This document shows, in pieces, positions 38,601-47,462 of a DNA stretch of 64,000 bases. Within the stretch, counting starts at the first letter, position 1; every line of letters starts with the position of its first letter. The translations under genes were made by a program, and so were the position numbers. The notes beneath the pieces are model-generated. The model saw only the letters and a program-made list of their open reading frames with translations, made no database searches and was not told where the DNA came from. The stretch covers positions 8,680,501-8,744,500 of the forward strand of contig NW_026555332.1 of NCBI RefSeq assembly GCF_029017545.1, in the 5' to 3' direction. Source of the stretch: Prosopis cineraria. Lineage: Eukaryota > Streptophyta > Magnoliopsida > Fabales > Fabaceae.

Positions 38601-38746
38601 TGTTTCCCTATGGGGTTTTGCAACTCTTGAATAAAGCCACGGGTTCCACTATGCAAATCAATGGTCACCTATGCAAGCTCTACAAAGATGCCAAATCACT
38701 TCAAAAGGAGGAGGACTTCTCTCAACATGTTTTTGAACCACCATGA
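32669..38746 (+). CDS. Intact gag-pol polyprotein, Athila-type
   Basis: 2025 codons without a stop. The N-terminal third is gag: capsid-type retrotransposon-gag sequence at about residues 85-260 (including KFFPNSKVTNLRKQIYGVQQ), then a zinc knuckle CTFCDSPMHVESNC (about 339-352) and a Ser/Asn/Gln-rich linker. The aspartic protease core ALIDLGAAINVMP (about 753-765) has Ala where Ser or Thr usually follows DLGA, with ILGRPF about 75 residues later. Reverse transcriptase has VCIDYRKLNN (about 1200) and the catalytic FMDDF (about 1300). RNase H has SCDASNF (about 1447) and TDHAAV (about 1514). Integrase has an HHCC finger (about 1661-1705) and D,D,E residues near GIDFMG, VSDQGSHF and NGQAEV. The ATG at 32669 is the first in frame, after a leader of about 1 kb. 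The protein is expected to be self-processed into capsid, protease, RT/RNase H and integrase for copying through RNA. Confidence 0.95.
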   Translation: MTRRKHTSFVELDPEIERTISRLRRSQPILDSHLVCNSTMEGILGHEHVHNEGHGNGNENLHDDGHVNNEFEGLHNPREERSIRQLTQPNWHDNPYGLYVPPTNVQFEIKSSLINALPKFHGLPGEDCHRFLHTFLLVCDTMKPMHVNVDDVQAKAFVFSLEGLAKEWYFNYPSYVKVSTWAELRRLFLDKFFPNSKVTNLRKQIYGVQQGEDESLYEYWTRFQGLLAKCPHHQISSENLVQYFYEGLIPRDKVNIDAASGGCLIDLTSLKAWELIDKMASSGAQYSTREKRNVNMVGSSVLNDSYVDLLAAKIGRMLAPQISQVSNVSTSQALVPYSCTFCDSPMHVESNCPIKFEQVNAIYNGKQSYGGRQGQGAYSNTYNPSWRDHPNFSYSNPNVALQDNQQRGSYQNTFGRDPPPHLSQGSSSQSYNPSGNSLTPSSNSYSDRRLVPIESSSNSNSSNDVNVLRKQLIEMNSLYKNMYDGLGNKVESMGNKCENMNSKIDALTSQMNMLANQLSAANAQASTLPSNTVANPKANLNAITLRSGKELGERVQEDKRQGKAEKPSLNSSIDVNVSSSSFAPNDASFCRDDEDENIEEIICEQPPSKVEKGTMAELFSKEKEGEAEQSETRKESSRKEEGKQSQEIMKKLPFPQAQVVPKQVKGQFDQEVYDFFHKIHVNVPLMDVVKNFPKYAKFLKDCCTNKRKFRPNARVQLPSSVSAIMKPQLPIKCEDPGSFTIPCKIGNTHFSHALIDLGAAINVMPLSIYHALSLDCMHKTPMICQLADRSVRRPHGVVEDLLVCVKGLLFPVDFYVLDMSKEGSGDDILILGRPFMRTARTLIDMEKGSLILKCGEDHVIFNIYEAMKHPFEDYSLLGVSSIELLLHDACESHMLDSFSHVDDDLSLVTTTCIDGCSCPICLEIDACLNDATTSSHDLFKISPMLDLEMLEKGISSCVVGTKAIKAESMSFSPLELDVLRIPKLLEENSTLSHVEAVAQVQALEDKLQEKGEAVKKEEEKSKTSEKPKRQDSTMEYSTKLDLKKLIPSCVEPPTLELKPLPSNLKYAYLIENEKLPVIISNSLSLEEENALLDVLRKNIHAIGWTLADIPGIDPIVCTHKIFLEDNAKPIRQPQRRLNPLILDVVKKEVVKLLSAGIIYPIADSEWVSPTQVVPKKGGITVVKNEKGELVPTRVQNAWRVCIDYRKLNNVTRKDHFPLPFIDQMLERLASKSHYCFLDGFSGYFQIPIAPSDQDKTTFTCPFGTFAYRRMPFGLCNAPGTFQRCMMSIFCDFIEHCMEVFMDDFTVYGESFDSCLHSLDKVLGRCIEKKLVLNFEKCHFMVDKGIVLGHLISSNGIEVDKAKVDVIASLPYPVCLKDLRSFLGHAGFYRRFIKGFSEIALPMSKLLQKDVDFVFDDACKRSFDTLKSMLISPPILKAPNWSLPFELSCDASNFAVGAMLGQREGKLSYVIAYASRTLDSAQVNYTTTEKELFAIVFALDKFRSYLLNSKVVVYTDHAAVRYLFKKTDSKPRLIRWVILMQEFDVEIRDRSGSTNQVADHLSRLPHLKATMVNSNPTIPCDSFPDEALCAISSKPPWYASFANYIECRVLPPCASRFAIEKLKRESRFYIWEPPLMWKICSDKVIRRCVDDVDVPSVLEFCHSHACGGHFSSNKTARKVLDCGLYWPSLFKDSYEFCKACLKCQKVSSWGKRHEMPQQPILFCEIFDVWGIDFMGPFPPSFSFEYILLGVDYVSKWIEAIPTRTCDAKIVLKFLKSNIFCRYGVPKALVSDQGSHFCNKMMKALLAKYGVHHKISTPYHPQTNGQAEVSNREVKKILTKVVNTNRKDWSLHLEDALWAYRTAYKTPIGMSPFRLVYGKACHLPVEIEHRAYWAIKKLNLDFHLSAKERFLQMQELEELRLDAYESSRIYKEKTRILHDKLILRKKFQEGDQVLLFQTRFIHKHAKLKSKWEGPYLVTKVFPYGVLQLLNKATGSTMQINGHLCKLYKDAKSLQKEEDFSQHVFEPP

Positions 38747-40323
38747 TAAGGTTGTATCTCTCTAACCTTGAGCTTTTACCTTCCTTTAATTGATATATTT
38801 AATGATAGGTATAGTTCAAGTGTGGGGGAGATGAACCTAGTAGGAAAATTAGAGTTTATTTGCTTTATTTGACTTCTTTGTTTTGTGTTTTAGTTTGAAA
38901 AAAAAAAATATCTGCACCACACTTTTGTTATGCATTCATTATTGATCTCACCTTATTTTATCACTAGTCTATACATACATTGAGGACAATGCATGATTTA
39001 AGTGTGGGGGAGAGAAATAAACATTTTGTTTTGTTTGTTTGGTTTTGTTTGGTTTTGCAAAAAAAAAAATTCAAAAAAAAAAATTTCTTTGTTTTGTTTT
39101 GTTTGAGGTTACTTAATTACCTAGCTCTTGAATGGATATTTTGATTCTTGAGATGTGGTAATTTTTAGGATTGAATAGGTGTGAAGTGAACATTCTTTTA
39201 CCTTGAATTAATGGATTAGAGTGGCATATTACCCATTCATGGAAGAGGCTAAACACTCATGTGTGATTAATTCCTTAGTGATGTTACCCTCTAGAATTTG
39301 TTTCACTTCTTAATTAAGACCATATATCTTGCACTTGTTTGATAGGAGATGAGAGATGGCATTCATAAAAAATAGCCAAGAGCCAAATAGCCAACCTATT
39401 ATTATTTATTATCCTTTGTTAGCCACTTTGAGCCTTTGGTTTGATTCTTAAAAAAAAAAATATTCACCCTATTTTTCCCCAAGGAATGCATGTTACACTT
39501 TTATATGTCTTTTTAATATTCATTGCATGTCCTAGATCAAATGAGTGGATGCCTATTATCATTTCTCTATCCATTACTTCCATTGTTTTCAAAGAGTTAG
39601 GGGCAACCAAAAAAAAAAACAACAAAGATAGATTTGAAAAAAAAATATAGTCAAAAAGAAAAGAAATAAAGTTGCTAGAAAAAGAAAAAAAAGAAGAAAA
39701 AAAAAAAAAGAAAAAAAAAAAATAAAAATAAAAATAAAAAGTTGCCTAGCTCATCCATTCCATTTGTTTTATTATTTCTTATCATTTCTTTCCATCCTCA
39801 TTGTGTTAAGGTGTTCACTCAATTGAGTTAGGTTATGCTTTGCATATTAAGGGGATATATCTTGATTTAGCATTATTTTGATGCTAACCCTATTTTTTTT
39901 ATATACATGCATTTCTTAGACATCCTTTCATTACCTATATCACAACCTAATAAAGTCCATTTGATTCTTGATTGCAAGTGCTATTTAGTGATGGAGATGT
40001 AGAAGGGTTACAAATTCATAGTAGGGTTTATCCTAAGAAATTTTGAGTGAAATTTAATACCTTATACACTTTGAGTGATGAGAGCAAACACTTAACCTAG
40101 AGAGGCTTACTCTTTGACATTGATTCTTGGTAAGGGTTTGTTTGTGATGTGCATAATTCTTTCGTAATTATTGCCACATTGATTGATAATTTGTAGAAGT
40201 TCATGAGCTAGTATTTTAGTGACTTGAAACAATGTTTTTCTCTTATTTCTTTGTCTTATAGTTTCTTTTGGGACCTTTTTCACTTGATTTTGCCCGGAGT
40301 GCAAAAGCTAAGTGTGGGGGAAT
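38747..40323 (+). other. Spacer with three PPT-like motifs and an A-rich purine tract
   Basis: There is no ORF of note between the pol stop and the 3' LTR. The phrase AAGTGTGGGGGA or close to it occurs at 38818-38830 and 39000-39012, and AGTGTGGGGGAAT at 40311-40323 directly before the LTR. The second is preceded by GAGGACAATGCATGATTT, also kept in the old minus-strand relic. An almost pure A/G tract with T interruptions spans about 39605-39741. Many Athila elements carry an envelope-like frame here; this one does not. Confidence 0.85.
40311..40323 (+). promoter_or_regulatory. Polypurine tract
   Basis: AGTGTGGGGGAAT abuts the 3' LTR and should prime plus-strand DNA synthesis. Confidence 0.85.
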
Positions 40324-42206
40324 TGATAGAACACATTTGTTACCCACTTTTATTTGTCAATTAGGACCATTTTATTAATGATTTATCACCTTCAAGTGCA
40401 CACATTGCATTAGATTTGGAACTTTGCCTAAGTTTCTAAGATCAGTGCACTAGGGGCATTTTGGTCCAAAAAATGAACTTTTGAGAAAATGTACAAGAAA
40501 AATTGACAAAGTGCATTTTATGTCCAGTTGATGAATGGTGAAATTATATTTTTAAAATTCATTTTAGTTTGGGAGTAATTAAATAAAAAAGTCAACACTT
40601 TCTTAAGTGTCTTAGTTTGTCCTAGTTTTTGGTTTGCCTTTGTGTGAAAATTTTTATATAATTTTGTGCAGCCTGAAACTTGGTTAATTTAATAAATTCT
40701 CCCTTCTAATTATGAATTTAATTCTGGACATGAATTAGATTTTATTATATCATATGCTATTTAATTGAATTATGTGATTTATGTGACATAGGTGGCATGT
40801 GACTTGTGCATCAATTGGGCAATTGAGGTCAACACTCCTTGAGGACAATGGCTGATGGTTTGCACGTGAATTATGATTATTTTGAGGGATTAGATCAGCT
40901 AAAATGATGTGGATGACACATGGGAAATTAGGCACACATTGGAATCATCTACAAACCAATAGGAAGTTGCCACCTTGCAAGTGTGACAAGGCTCCCATTT
41001 ACATTTTAATTTCTTTTTCCTTATTTTAATTAAGCTTCAGCTGATGGGAGACACCAAGGAGCACGCCATTTTAAGTCCCAAATGGGATCCAACACATATC
41101 TCATTCATCTTCCACATTCTCTCTCTCTTGTTCATAGTGTTCTTCATTTTCTCTCTTTTGTTCTTCATTTTCCAGCACCCTAACCTCCATTTTCAGCCAC
41201 CAAACCTCCACAAAACTCATACCATTCTTCTCCTCTCTTCATTTTCGTTCCATCCCTTCCATTTTCACAAGGATTGAAGCTCATTTCATCATTCAAGAGC
41301 TATGGAGTTTGGCCTTCACAAGCAATCACTAGGGTTCTTGAAGATGAAGATTGGCTAAGTTTCTTTGTGGAATCCTAGAGAGATGAAGATGGAGGATGAG
41401 TCTTGAGCTTCAAATTGGCTAAGTTCTTTTGTTTCCTATCCTCTTCTCTTTTTACTAGATGGTTAGATTCCTTAATCTAGGGTTTAATCATCTTAGCTTA
41501 TAAATTCTAATTTGAATTTGATGTTGATGTAAAGAGAGAGGATTGTTTCATTTAATTTCTTCCTTGGACAGCCATGACTGAATTTTGCCACTCTTTGTTT
41601 GGCACATAATCTTGTGTTTTTCAATTAGTGAATTTCTTGTGTTAATATTGCATAATCTTGTGGTGTTAATGCTTGTGTTGTTGAGTAGCTTGACATAATC
41701 TTGTGGTTGCTCAATTTATGTGTTTGACCATGGCTGTTGAGAGAGGATTTTGAGTGAATCACTTGGCTAATGTCTTCACCAATTGGTTAATTGAACTAGG
41801 GACTTTAATCTAAGACCTAGGGAGGTTAGCTAATTAGGTTAATTGGCTTAGGATAATTTTCTTAAGTCATGACAGCTTTAGTCAAGAGGAAAGGGAAGCT
41901 AAACTTAGCCTAATCATGAGAAGATAATGAGTCCAAAATCAACTAATCTCTAGGGTTCCATTATTGTAAAAAGGGAAGTTCATTTCACTCACTTTCACTA
42001 GCATTTTAATTACTTGCATATTAGGTAATTAGTTTAGATAATTAGCTAGATAACTAAATTCCTACAAACTTTGGTTGATTTATTTCACTAGATAACTTTC
42101 AATTAGACTTAAAACCATTCCTTGGGAGATGACCTAGGGTTGGCCCTATATTGCATTAGGGTTAGCTTTAGTGTAATTTTGAGGATAAGCGACTAATTTC
42201 CTATCA
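40324..42206 (+). repeat. 3' LTR of the Athila-type element
   Basis: 1883 bp, matching the 5' LTR except for one substitution and one missing base by eye. The offset to the 5' LTR is 10555 at the start and 10554 at the end, consistent with a single indel. Confidence 0.97.
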
Positions 42207-43985
42207 CCAAGCCAACTTGTTTTTCCTCCTAGAGTTAGTCTTAGTACTTTTTCTGAAGTCAACATGTTAGCTAGAAGAAGTCTGTTCTTTTAGCTTCACC
42301 TTCTTCTCCAAAAAAAGCCAAATCCAACCATAACTTAAATTCTTTGACATTGAAGCACCATACTTTCCCATACCTTTCATAAAAGGCCCTACACCAGATG
42401 AAGCCACGTGGTATCTCTAGTCCCTCTCAACCCTTTATGTATGTACCCTAGCCTTTCCTCCATTAATCACTTATTTTTATCTTTATGATTTTCCCAATGA
42501 AAGATCAAATCTCTAGAAGTTACTTGAATAGTTTTCACCACTACCCTGATGGCATAAAGAACTCTCCAAAGTGATTGAAACGTACAAACTATGGAGGGTG
42601 CCTTTAAATGAATAGAAGGCTTATTCCTTCTTTATCGTTCATCATCTGTACCATTTAGACAGCCACAAAAATCTTTATATGGCTAATCAAGCATGTCTGT
42701 GAAAAACCTCAACTAACTGGCTGTCGTATGAAAAATTATTTTTAAGTGAATTAAAATATTTTTTATGTGAAATGAATAATTTTCCAGATGCAAGTCCTGA
42801 TATCAATGTTCATCCCATAGCCCTATCCCTCATCAACCTATCCTCCCTAATGATCCATCTCCATTTATTTAGTACCAATTCCTAGAATGGCTTTCCAGCG
42901 TTACTATTCAATAAGGTTATACAACTTAGATTGAATCTCATTATGGAGCATCCTCATCCCAAGACATAAAATCCAGTCCTCACTTTTTCCTTTAGATAGC
43001 CAGGACCCTAACAAGATAGAGACTCAAGCCTACCAACTATTTCTAGAGTTAAAAGACACACTTGTCCCTGGATCCTCTCAAGATATGGATGAAAACTTTG
43101 ATAAAGAACAAGTGGGAACTACTTTAGCTAGATGGCTCCAAAAGAAGAGAAAAGATGGCTCAACTTATCATCTAATCAAGAAAGCATTCATAAAAGCCTA
43201 AAATGATTGAAGTAGTAATGGGAAAGGAATCTGCTTTATCTCAATAATGTTTGCTTCTATCTACATTAGCCTTGTCCTTTAGCTATCCTTGTCAAAAGTT
43301 ACTTTAATAGTGTTTGCTTTTGTCAACGTCACCTTTATCTTTAGACAACTCTGTCAAAAGCAGCTTTTATTTTTTAACAAAATAGTTTGCTTTAGGTTAT
43401 GTCCAGCTCTACTTTTGAAAAAGAATGTACCCGGGTGTCATCTTGTAATTATTTGTGTATTGTCTTTACTCATCTCCCTTTGTCTATAAAAAGGAATCTT
43501 AACTACGTTGTAAGAAAGAACTCATTTTTGAAAATAAAACTTGCATGTTTCTCAATTATGTCTCTCTAAACTGTCTCTCTTCTCTCCTAAAAGCTCGATT
43601 TTCTACTATCTTACTTCTATCATTTCAAGATTCAAGTATGCTCTGCACTTGCATTTCTGAGGAACCTATGCACCACAATGAATCAGACCAACGATCCATG
43701 AGTGTGAACCCATATCACTGCACTTAAATATCCTTGGGTTCAAGTGTCAAAGGGTTGAGGATCCTATAAAGTGGCTAAAGTTTGCCCATAAGAGGTGTTG
43801 AGGGGCCTTACCTAGATCAATATACCTTGAGATACAGACTCAAGGATCTCTGGGTCTACTGTCAGTGGGTAGCTAATGAGAGAGGAAGGTCAGTTCAAGA
43901 ACAATGAATTTTTATACAGCAAACTAAGATTATCAAGGTGATTCATGGTTTAGACCTTTCCTGATTTGAATTTTTATAATATAAA
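42207..43985 (+). pseudogene. Endogenous pararetrovirus relic, downstream part with promoter and leader
   Basis: The relic resumes at the duplicated CCAAG. Frames at 42207-43200 are broken by stops and show no diagnostic domain to me. They end in a region that looks like the viral intergenic promoter: a TATA box CTATAAAAAGG at 43484-43494 and, about 40 bp on, AATAAA at 43533-43538. A leader-like stretch then runs to roughly 43985. The tight TATA and poly(A)-signal order is typical of pararetroviral genomic promoters. The right boundary is uncertain and fades into AT-rich host DNA. Confidence 0.55.
43484..43494 (+). promoter_or_regulatory. TATA box, probable pararetroviral promoter relic
   Basis: CTATAAAAAGG, followed by AATAAA at 43533-43538. 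The context, after decayed viral coding sequence, suggests the genomic-RNA promoter. Activity cannot be judged. Confidence 0.5.
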
Positions 43986-44800
43986 TAAAAGATTTTAAAA
44001 AATGAATTTTAAACGTGAGCTTGCAGATCTAATAAAATTCAAATCTATATATCCTAACACATTCTAAGAGTATGTTGAAATTATTTACCTCCTTCCATTA
44101 TAATAAGACTCATTTCCGACATATATACATTTAATAAAGGACAAACTTGAGAATTAAATATATAACTTAAGTTGGCATGTATGTAGCAACTTAACTTGCC
44201 AACTATAAGCAAGTGATCAGAGGTTTCAATCCCAACCTTTATGTGTGTAACAGCTTGATTGGACGAGATTTATCTTGTACTTTAATTTCAATACTTAGGG
44301 AGGACTCCAAACCAATAAAGAAGTGAATTGAGTATATTCTTTCCATTTTCAAATATAAGAGAATTTCAACCAATTTGAATAGTTTAAGAAAGTTAGCTAA
44401 TCCTAATTATTATATCTGAAATTGAAATGTTGGCACTAAAATACCCTTGGAATTAATGTTTACTTTTTTTTTTTAATTTAACGACACTATCTACTTATGA
44501 GGAATAATTTGGGAAAAATATAATCAATGCTTCTTCAAATTTATAGTTTGTTTTTTTTTTTTTACCAGTTCAAAATTTATAGTTTTTCTTATAATAAAAA
44601 AAATAGAGAAACATAAGATAGTTTCTCTCATATTTGAAACCAAATGGAGGCTTTATATATCCTTTAAGATAAAAAAGTGCATAAATGTATTTTTTAAAAA
44701 AATTAAAATACGTAATTTAAGTTTAGAATATAAACATTTTAGAAAATGACTATATAATTAAAATAATTAAAATTAAAAAAAAAGTGTAATAAAGCACCAG
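43986..44800. other. AT-rich intergenic DNA
   Basis: No ORF or repeat terminus recognised; many homopolymeric A and T runs. Confidence 0.5.
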
Positions 44801-44878
44801 CACGTGACACTAGAAGACAATAATTTTGTGTCCTCATTGTATGGCGATTCTCTGTCCCTCATCCATAAAGCTAAGAAT
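44801..44878 (+). promoter_or_regulatory. Displaced promoter of the peptide gene at 47121 (inferred)
   Basis: The segment contains a G-box CACGTG (44801-44806), TGGCGATTCTCT (44842-44853) and a TATA-like CATAAAG (about 44865-44871), just left of the CACTA element. The tandem peptide genes have TGTGGCGATTCATC and CTATAAAG in the same order about 150 and 75 bp before their ATG. If the CACTA element is ignored, this segment joins the 47049 leader at comparable spacing. So it is probably the original promoter, now 2.2 kb away. Confidence 0.55.
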
Positions 44879-47045
44879 CACTATAAAAAAATTAACTTTT
44901 GACAAAGTCCAAAAGTCGCCGCTAAAAACTAAGTCACCACTAAAAATTTTTAGCGGCGACTTTCCGCCGCTAAAAATCATCGCTATAACAACCGTCGTTA
45001 ATAATTTTTGGCAGCAACAATATTTGTTGCTGTCAAAAGTCTTTTTGCCGCTAAAAGTCTTTTCAGAGGCAACAAATGTCGCCACCAAAAAGACTTTTAA
45101 CGGCGACAATTTGTCGCCACCAAAACTTTTTTTTAAGAAATAATAATTTATTTTATACCACATCACTCTGCCACGTGTGCATTAAGTAATGCCACGTCAC
45201 CTACCATATATGCAATAGATTATACCACGTCACTTGCCATCTTGTGCCATGTCACAGTTCATGTGTTCAACAGATAATGCCACATCACCTAGCCATCTCA
45301 TGCCATGTCACATGACACATGTGCACTTCCTCAAGCCACCTCATGTGCCACGTCACCATCTCGCGCCACGTCACCTGCCACGTGTGTGCCTTCTCAAACA
45401 ACCTCATGTGCCATGTCACATATTTGTTGTGAAATATGATAAAGCCAAGATTTGAACCCTTGACCTCTCCCTCCTCCAAGCTTTAAGCCTCCCTTCTTTG
45501 CCAGTTGAACTGAAATGTACCTGTAGTTATTATATGCGAAATTAAATATATATTATGTAACTGCATACACATATATCAAATAATATATGATTAAAAAGAT
45601 ATCCATATATTATATTTTATTTTCAATTATTAATATGACAAAATGATTTATATGAATATTTAAATTATAATTTTAATAAAATATTATTTTTTACGAATAA
45701 ATATTATTTTTTTAGGAAAATGAACTTAAAATAGACAATTTTTAAATATTAAAATAATATTCTTATATACATTGTAATAAATTTTTAAATTATATTTTAT
45801 TTTTTAAATGAAAATTATTAAGTATATAATTTATTTATAAATATATATTATATTATTTTATGTTAAATATCTTTTACTTTTTTCTTCTCCATATTTTTCT
45901 AAAAAATTGATAAACTAAATGATTAAATTTTTATCCTCTCTCAAAATAGCTAAATATTTCCCCCTCTTTTAATAAAAATATATTTTATAGATAATTTTTC
46001 AATATCTTAAAAAATTATTTTAATAAAAAAATTAATTTTAACCACATAAATTTTGTTAATAGTCATTTTGAATAATTTTGAAAATGAATACTAATAACTT
46101 TTGCAATATATGATAATTACAAGAATCTCTGTGTGATCAATCTAGTTAACATCTAATCATCTTTAATCTTATAGAAAGGTGGATTTGAGTAGTTTTTCAT
46201 ATTATTATTAGTAATAATTAGTTATAAAATGTTATTATAGCAATGCAAACCTAAATATACTAGGAGGAATTACATGAAATCCTCGTCCAAAAGTCATTAG
46301 AGCTCAGTAGAAGAAGTAAATACCATATATATATCAAGCTAAGCATAAAGTGCGCAATATGTTAAGTAGTCTATAATATCATTAGCATCTCACGATGTTT
46401 GTACAACTTTAACTTCCTAATGCCATTTATGTATTTGATTGTAAGTAATAATTTATGTATAACTTAACCTAATTATAATTGAAGTAATAACCCATTAAGA
46501 TTTAAATTTATCATATTAAAATACTAGCTTAATAACATAATTTTTAAAAAAAAAATATGAGCTATATATGTCTAAAAAATGATTATGAATAATATAAAAT
46601 TAAAAAAATTTAATAATTAAACTTAGCATACTTTAACTATTATTTTTTTATTTCACATTCCTATATATAATTTATTTCTAATTCTATACATAAAATAAGA
46701 AATTTAATTTCATAAATATATTTTGAATAATTTTATTTAATTATTTTTTAATTTTTAAATTATTTTTTATAAAAATACTTTTGGTGGTGACAATTTGTCG
46801 CCACTAAAAGCATTTAATGTCGTCGCCAAAAGTAAATTATAATAATTATTTTTAATTTTTAATTTATTTTTTATAAAAATACTTTTGGTGACGACAAAAT
46901 GTTGCCACCAAAAGTGAACTTTTAGCGGCGACAAATCACAGTCGCCGCTAAAAGTGACTTTTCTCACCGCCAAAAGTCCACTTTTGGCAATGACTTTTTT
47001 AGTCGCCGTTAAAAGTTATCGCCAAAAGTCATATTTTTTATAGTG
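44879..47045. mobile_element. CACTA transposon, 2.2 kb, TSD AAT
   Basis: The termini CACTATAAAAAAATT and TTTTTTATAGTG are inverted. Flanks are AAT on both sides (44876-44878 and 47046-47048). Subterminal regions of about 250 bp at each end are filled with TTTTAGCGGCGAC and its complement. The centre has repeated CCACGTCACC/CCATGTCAC phrases (45165-45425) and AT-rich filler. There is no transposase. Open frames at the ends are by-products of the repeats. Confidence 0.88.
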
Positions 47046-47120
47046 AATCCTAAAGCAAATTAAGACACGATCGTGGGTAGCTAATTATTGAGAGAGGAGA
47101 AGAAGTTGAATTGAAGATCA

Positions 47121-47462
47121 ATGAAGAGAATGAAGAAAGGCATGGCCATAATCATAATGCTTCTGTTTGTATCAATGACGCCTATGACTGAGTCACTTAA
47201 CACCGAGGCTACTATTGCAGATTCATGGAAGAACAACAAGAACGTCAAATATGTGGAAGATCTTTTGGAGACGAGTTTCTTCGTTGATCCTCTCACAGTC
47301 TCTCTGATTTTGGGAACAACAGGAGTAACAGGCAATACTGGTCCAGCTTTTCCATGCCCTCCCAACATGCGATACACCGCCTGCCTCCCGACTCCTAAAA
47401 CACTTCCGTCGACAAATCAACCATGTGACAGATTAACCAGAGGAGATTATTGCCCACGTTGA
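47121..47462 (+). CDS. Small secreted cysteine-containing peptide, copy 1
   Basis: 113 residues. Residues 1-25 form a basic N-terminus plus hydrophobic core ending PMTES, a good secretion signal. A conserved block VEDLLETSFFVDPL (about residues 45-58) is shared with the paralogues at 55467 and 56189. The C-terminal 40 residues carry four Cys with spacing C-X8-C-X13-C-X8-C (CPPNMRYTAC...PCDRLTRGDYC). No intron is evident. I do not recognise the family. The layout (signal, spacer, short Cys-rich end) suggests a processed extracellular signalling or defence peptide, which is inference. A CACTA element ends 76 bp before the ATG and no TATA box lies in those 76 bp, so expression may be altered. 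Confidence 0.75.
   Translation: MKRMKKGMAIIIMLLFVSMTPMTESLNTEATIADSWKNNKNVKYVEDLLETSFFVDPLTVSLILGTTGVTGNTGPAFPCPPNMRYTACLPTPKTLPSTNQPCDRLTRGDYCPR

Larger units (their letters stand above)
29769..42206 (+). mobile_element. Complete Athila-type Ty3/gypsy retrotransposon, 12.4 kb
   Basis: Every structural part is present. There is a 5-bp target duplication CCAAG and 5' and 3' LTRs of 1884 and 1883 bp with TGATAG...TATCA ends. A tRNA-Asp-type primer site starts 6 bp past the 5' LTR. An about 1-kb leader is followed by one uninterrupted gag-pol frame, a 1.58-kb non-coding spacer, and a polypurine tract abutting the 3' LTR. By eye the LTRs differ by one substitution (near 30120/40675) and one indel (near 30729/41284), so the insertion is recent. 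The clade follows from the long LTRs, the tRNA-Asp site, the protease DLGA.INVMP and the integrase tail CHLPVEIEHRAYWAIKKLN. There is no envelope-like ORF in the spacer. It inserted into the pararetrovirus relic. Confidence 0.97.

Noticed and set aside
44834..45166. ORFs on both strands at the ends of the CACTA element
   Set aside because: They arise from GGCGAC subterminal repeats read in open frames.
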